Source: a virus. Taken from it: 20,894 nucleotides of DNA. The number at the start of each line of letters is the position of its first letter. Position 1 is the stretch's first letter. A program made the translations under genes and the position numbers. A model generated the notes under the pieces. The model did no database searches, was not told the origin of the DNA, and saw only the letters and a list, made by a program, of their open reading frames with translations. Of this stretch, positions 19,516 through 20,894 are shown one piece after another. The DNA is taken from IMG/VR virus record IMGVR_UViG_3300031885_000144, positions 1 through 20,894 of that record; one strand, written 5' to 3'.

Positions 19516-20894
19516 ATGCCAGCACCACTAGCCCAGCAAGACATTAAAGAGCTTCCCCTAGGCCTAGTAGGCAGCAACAAGTTCGGTCGCTATAGCAAAA
19601 TCTCCGCTGAACAAACTGTAAACTTTATTATCAGTGACGATGCCCTCGTGCCCTACGCCGGGTACAAGGCCGTTGTCCTGCAATCAGCATCTTCAGAAGG
19701 ACGTGGCATTTACTCAAGCTCAAGGGGCAATTTAATGATTGCCGTTTGGGGCTCGGCCGTTTATCGCATTACGCAAGGATTGGTAGCTGATTTAGTTGGT
19801 AATCTCGGTTCATCGTCTGGTGATGTTTACATGTCAGAGAACAACAATGGCGAGATAGCTATTTCCGATGGAACCGCTAATACACTGTATGTTGTGACGT
19901 GGGCTGGCCCTGGTGGCGTTGTACTTCCTTTGCCAAGCTTTGCAACGGTAACACTTCCATTTGTCAAAAGCCCTGGATACATATCATTCCAAAACGGCCA
20001 ATTTATACTTGTTAACCAAGGTACAACGAACTGGTATTTGTCTGGATTCAATGACGCGAAAACAGTGGGTGTTAAAGGCTGGGGCACACTTGGATATCAG
20101 GTTGGCTCCTTGCAATCTAAGCCTGATACCGTGCAAGCAGCCGTTCCTATTCCTGGCGGTGGTAACAACATGCTGCTATTCGGGCACACCGTTGCCGAAC
20201 CCTGGAACTATACAGGCGGCGCGTTGTTTCCGTTTCAACGCTATTCAACCAACAACATTGACTATGGGTGTTTGAATCCTTCTAGTATTGCGGCATTAGA
20301 CAATTACATTGTTTGGCTATCGGCTAACGAGCAGTCGGGTGCAACAGTTATGATTTACTCGGGCACGTCTGCCAAATCCATATCTACCGACGGTATCGAT
20401 TTTAAGTTGGCAGGATTAACAAACCCCAATAACTGCACAGGCTTTCTGTATCGCCAAGATGGACACGTTCTTTATCAATTCACGTTCCCGGACAACAATC
20501 TTAGCTACATATACGATATTAATACGGGCGCATTCTTTACTGTTACCGATGAAAATCTTAATTACCATGTTGCTCGAAACGTAGTTTACTTTAATGGCAA
20601 TTATTATTTCGTTTCATTGAACGGCGGAAACCTTTATCAGTTTGGAACACAATATACGAACGCTGATTATGGGCCTGGTATGGTTCACGTCATTCCGAGG
20701 ATTCGCGTACTCCCACCCATGAGATTGCCTTCTCAACGCATGTTTATTCTTAAAAGCCTTGGGTTTACGATTGAGAATGGGCAGCCAAACACGATTACAA
20801 CTTACCCTGGATTAACTGAACAACAAGGGGGCGAACTGTCTACCGAGGGGGTTATCCAGATTGCCACTGAAGGCGGCGTAGTGCTTGCTACAGA
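19516..20894 (+). CDS. P22 gp10-like tail accessory / DNA stabilisation protein (3' end missing)
   Basis: 459 residues before the window edge; P22 gp10 has 472, so only a short part may be lacking. It starts MPAPLAQQDIKELPLGLVG; the beta-propeller-like body (SASSEGRGIYSSSRGNLM, PGYISFQNGQFILVN, VVYFNGNYYFVSLNGG) and RVLPPMRLP match the gp10 family. It is a hexameric tail-hub piece joining the gp4 ring to the needle and tailspikes. AAGGACAATCC supplies the ribosome site. Confidence 0.9.
   Translation, partial: MPAPLAQQDIKELPLGLVGSNKFGRYSKISAEQTVNFIISDDALVPYAGYKAVVLQSASSEGRGIYSSSRGNLMIAVWGSAVYRITQGLVADLVGNLGSSSGDVYMSENNNGEIAISDGTANTLYVVTWAGPGGVVLPLPSFATVTLPFVKSPGYISFQNGQFILVNQGTTNWYLSGFNDAKTVGVKGWGTLGYQVGSLQSKPDTVQAAVPIPGGGNNMLLFGHTVAEPWNYTGGALFPFQRYSTNNIDYGCLNPSSIAALDNYIVWLSANEQSGATVMIYSGTSAKSISTDGIDFKLAGLTNPNNCTGFLYRQDGHVLYQFTFPDNNLSYIYDINTGAFFTVTDENLNYHVARNVVYFNGNYYFVSLNGGNLYQFGTQYTNADYGPGMVHVIPRIRVLPPMRLPSQRMFILKSLGFTIENGQPNTITTYPGLTEQQGGELSTEGVIQIATEGGVVLAT

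Overview
The window is part of a tailed double-stranded DNA phage or prophage genome with a P22-like (short-tailed) head and neck module. From about 10.76 kb to the right edge, one rightward block encodes a small CxxC protein, terminase small and large subunits, portal, scaffold, coat, a probable decoration protein, a gp4-like head-tail adaptor and a gp10-like tail accessory factor. This is the classical P22 order. The host looks like a gammaproteobacterium: the phage carries a CsrA-type regulator, a cold-shock protein, a Cro-like repressor and sigma70-type promoters. I cannot name the host genus. No integrase, CI-type repressor, lysis genes or tail fibre lie inside the window, so its lifestyle is undecided.

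Layout. (1) 1-4248, leftward early operon, read from 4248 down: a DUF7173-like protein, a Sak4-type RecA-like annealing ATPase, an SSB-like protein ending DDSGIPF, a Gly-X repeat protein, a DUF6948 protein, a second Gly-X repeat protein, three tiny proteins, a winged-helix replication domain, and an SF2 helicase cut by the left edge. (2) 4249-4374, divergent control region with a palindrome that places TTGACA on both strands. (3) 4355-8866, rightward early operon: leader peptide, Cro-like protein, several small proteins, an Acb2-like candidate, an AT-rich ORF, a replication initiator whose gene holds four palindromic iterons (probable origin), a cold-shock protein, and a DUF6378 protein. Two unusual tRNA-like genes flank the DUF6378 gene. 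(4) 8943-10487, leftward island of seven small genes with csrA. Its first two genes carry an almost identical 38-bp hairpin leader. (5) 10567-10660, divergent promoter region. (6) 10660-20894, packaging and virion genes, with tight start-stop overlaps through 15487.

How it works together (inference): Cro probably controls both early transcripts. Sak4, SSB and the helicase serve recombination and replication, and the initiator acts at the iterons in its own gene. The CsrA/CspA pair suggests control at the RNA level. The most unusual items are the two Gly-X repeat proteins built from different synonymous hexamers, the paired hairpin leaders next to csrA, and the tRNA-like genes with over-long acceptor stems. 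No stretch over 300 bases lacks a gene.
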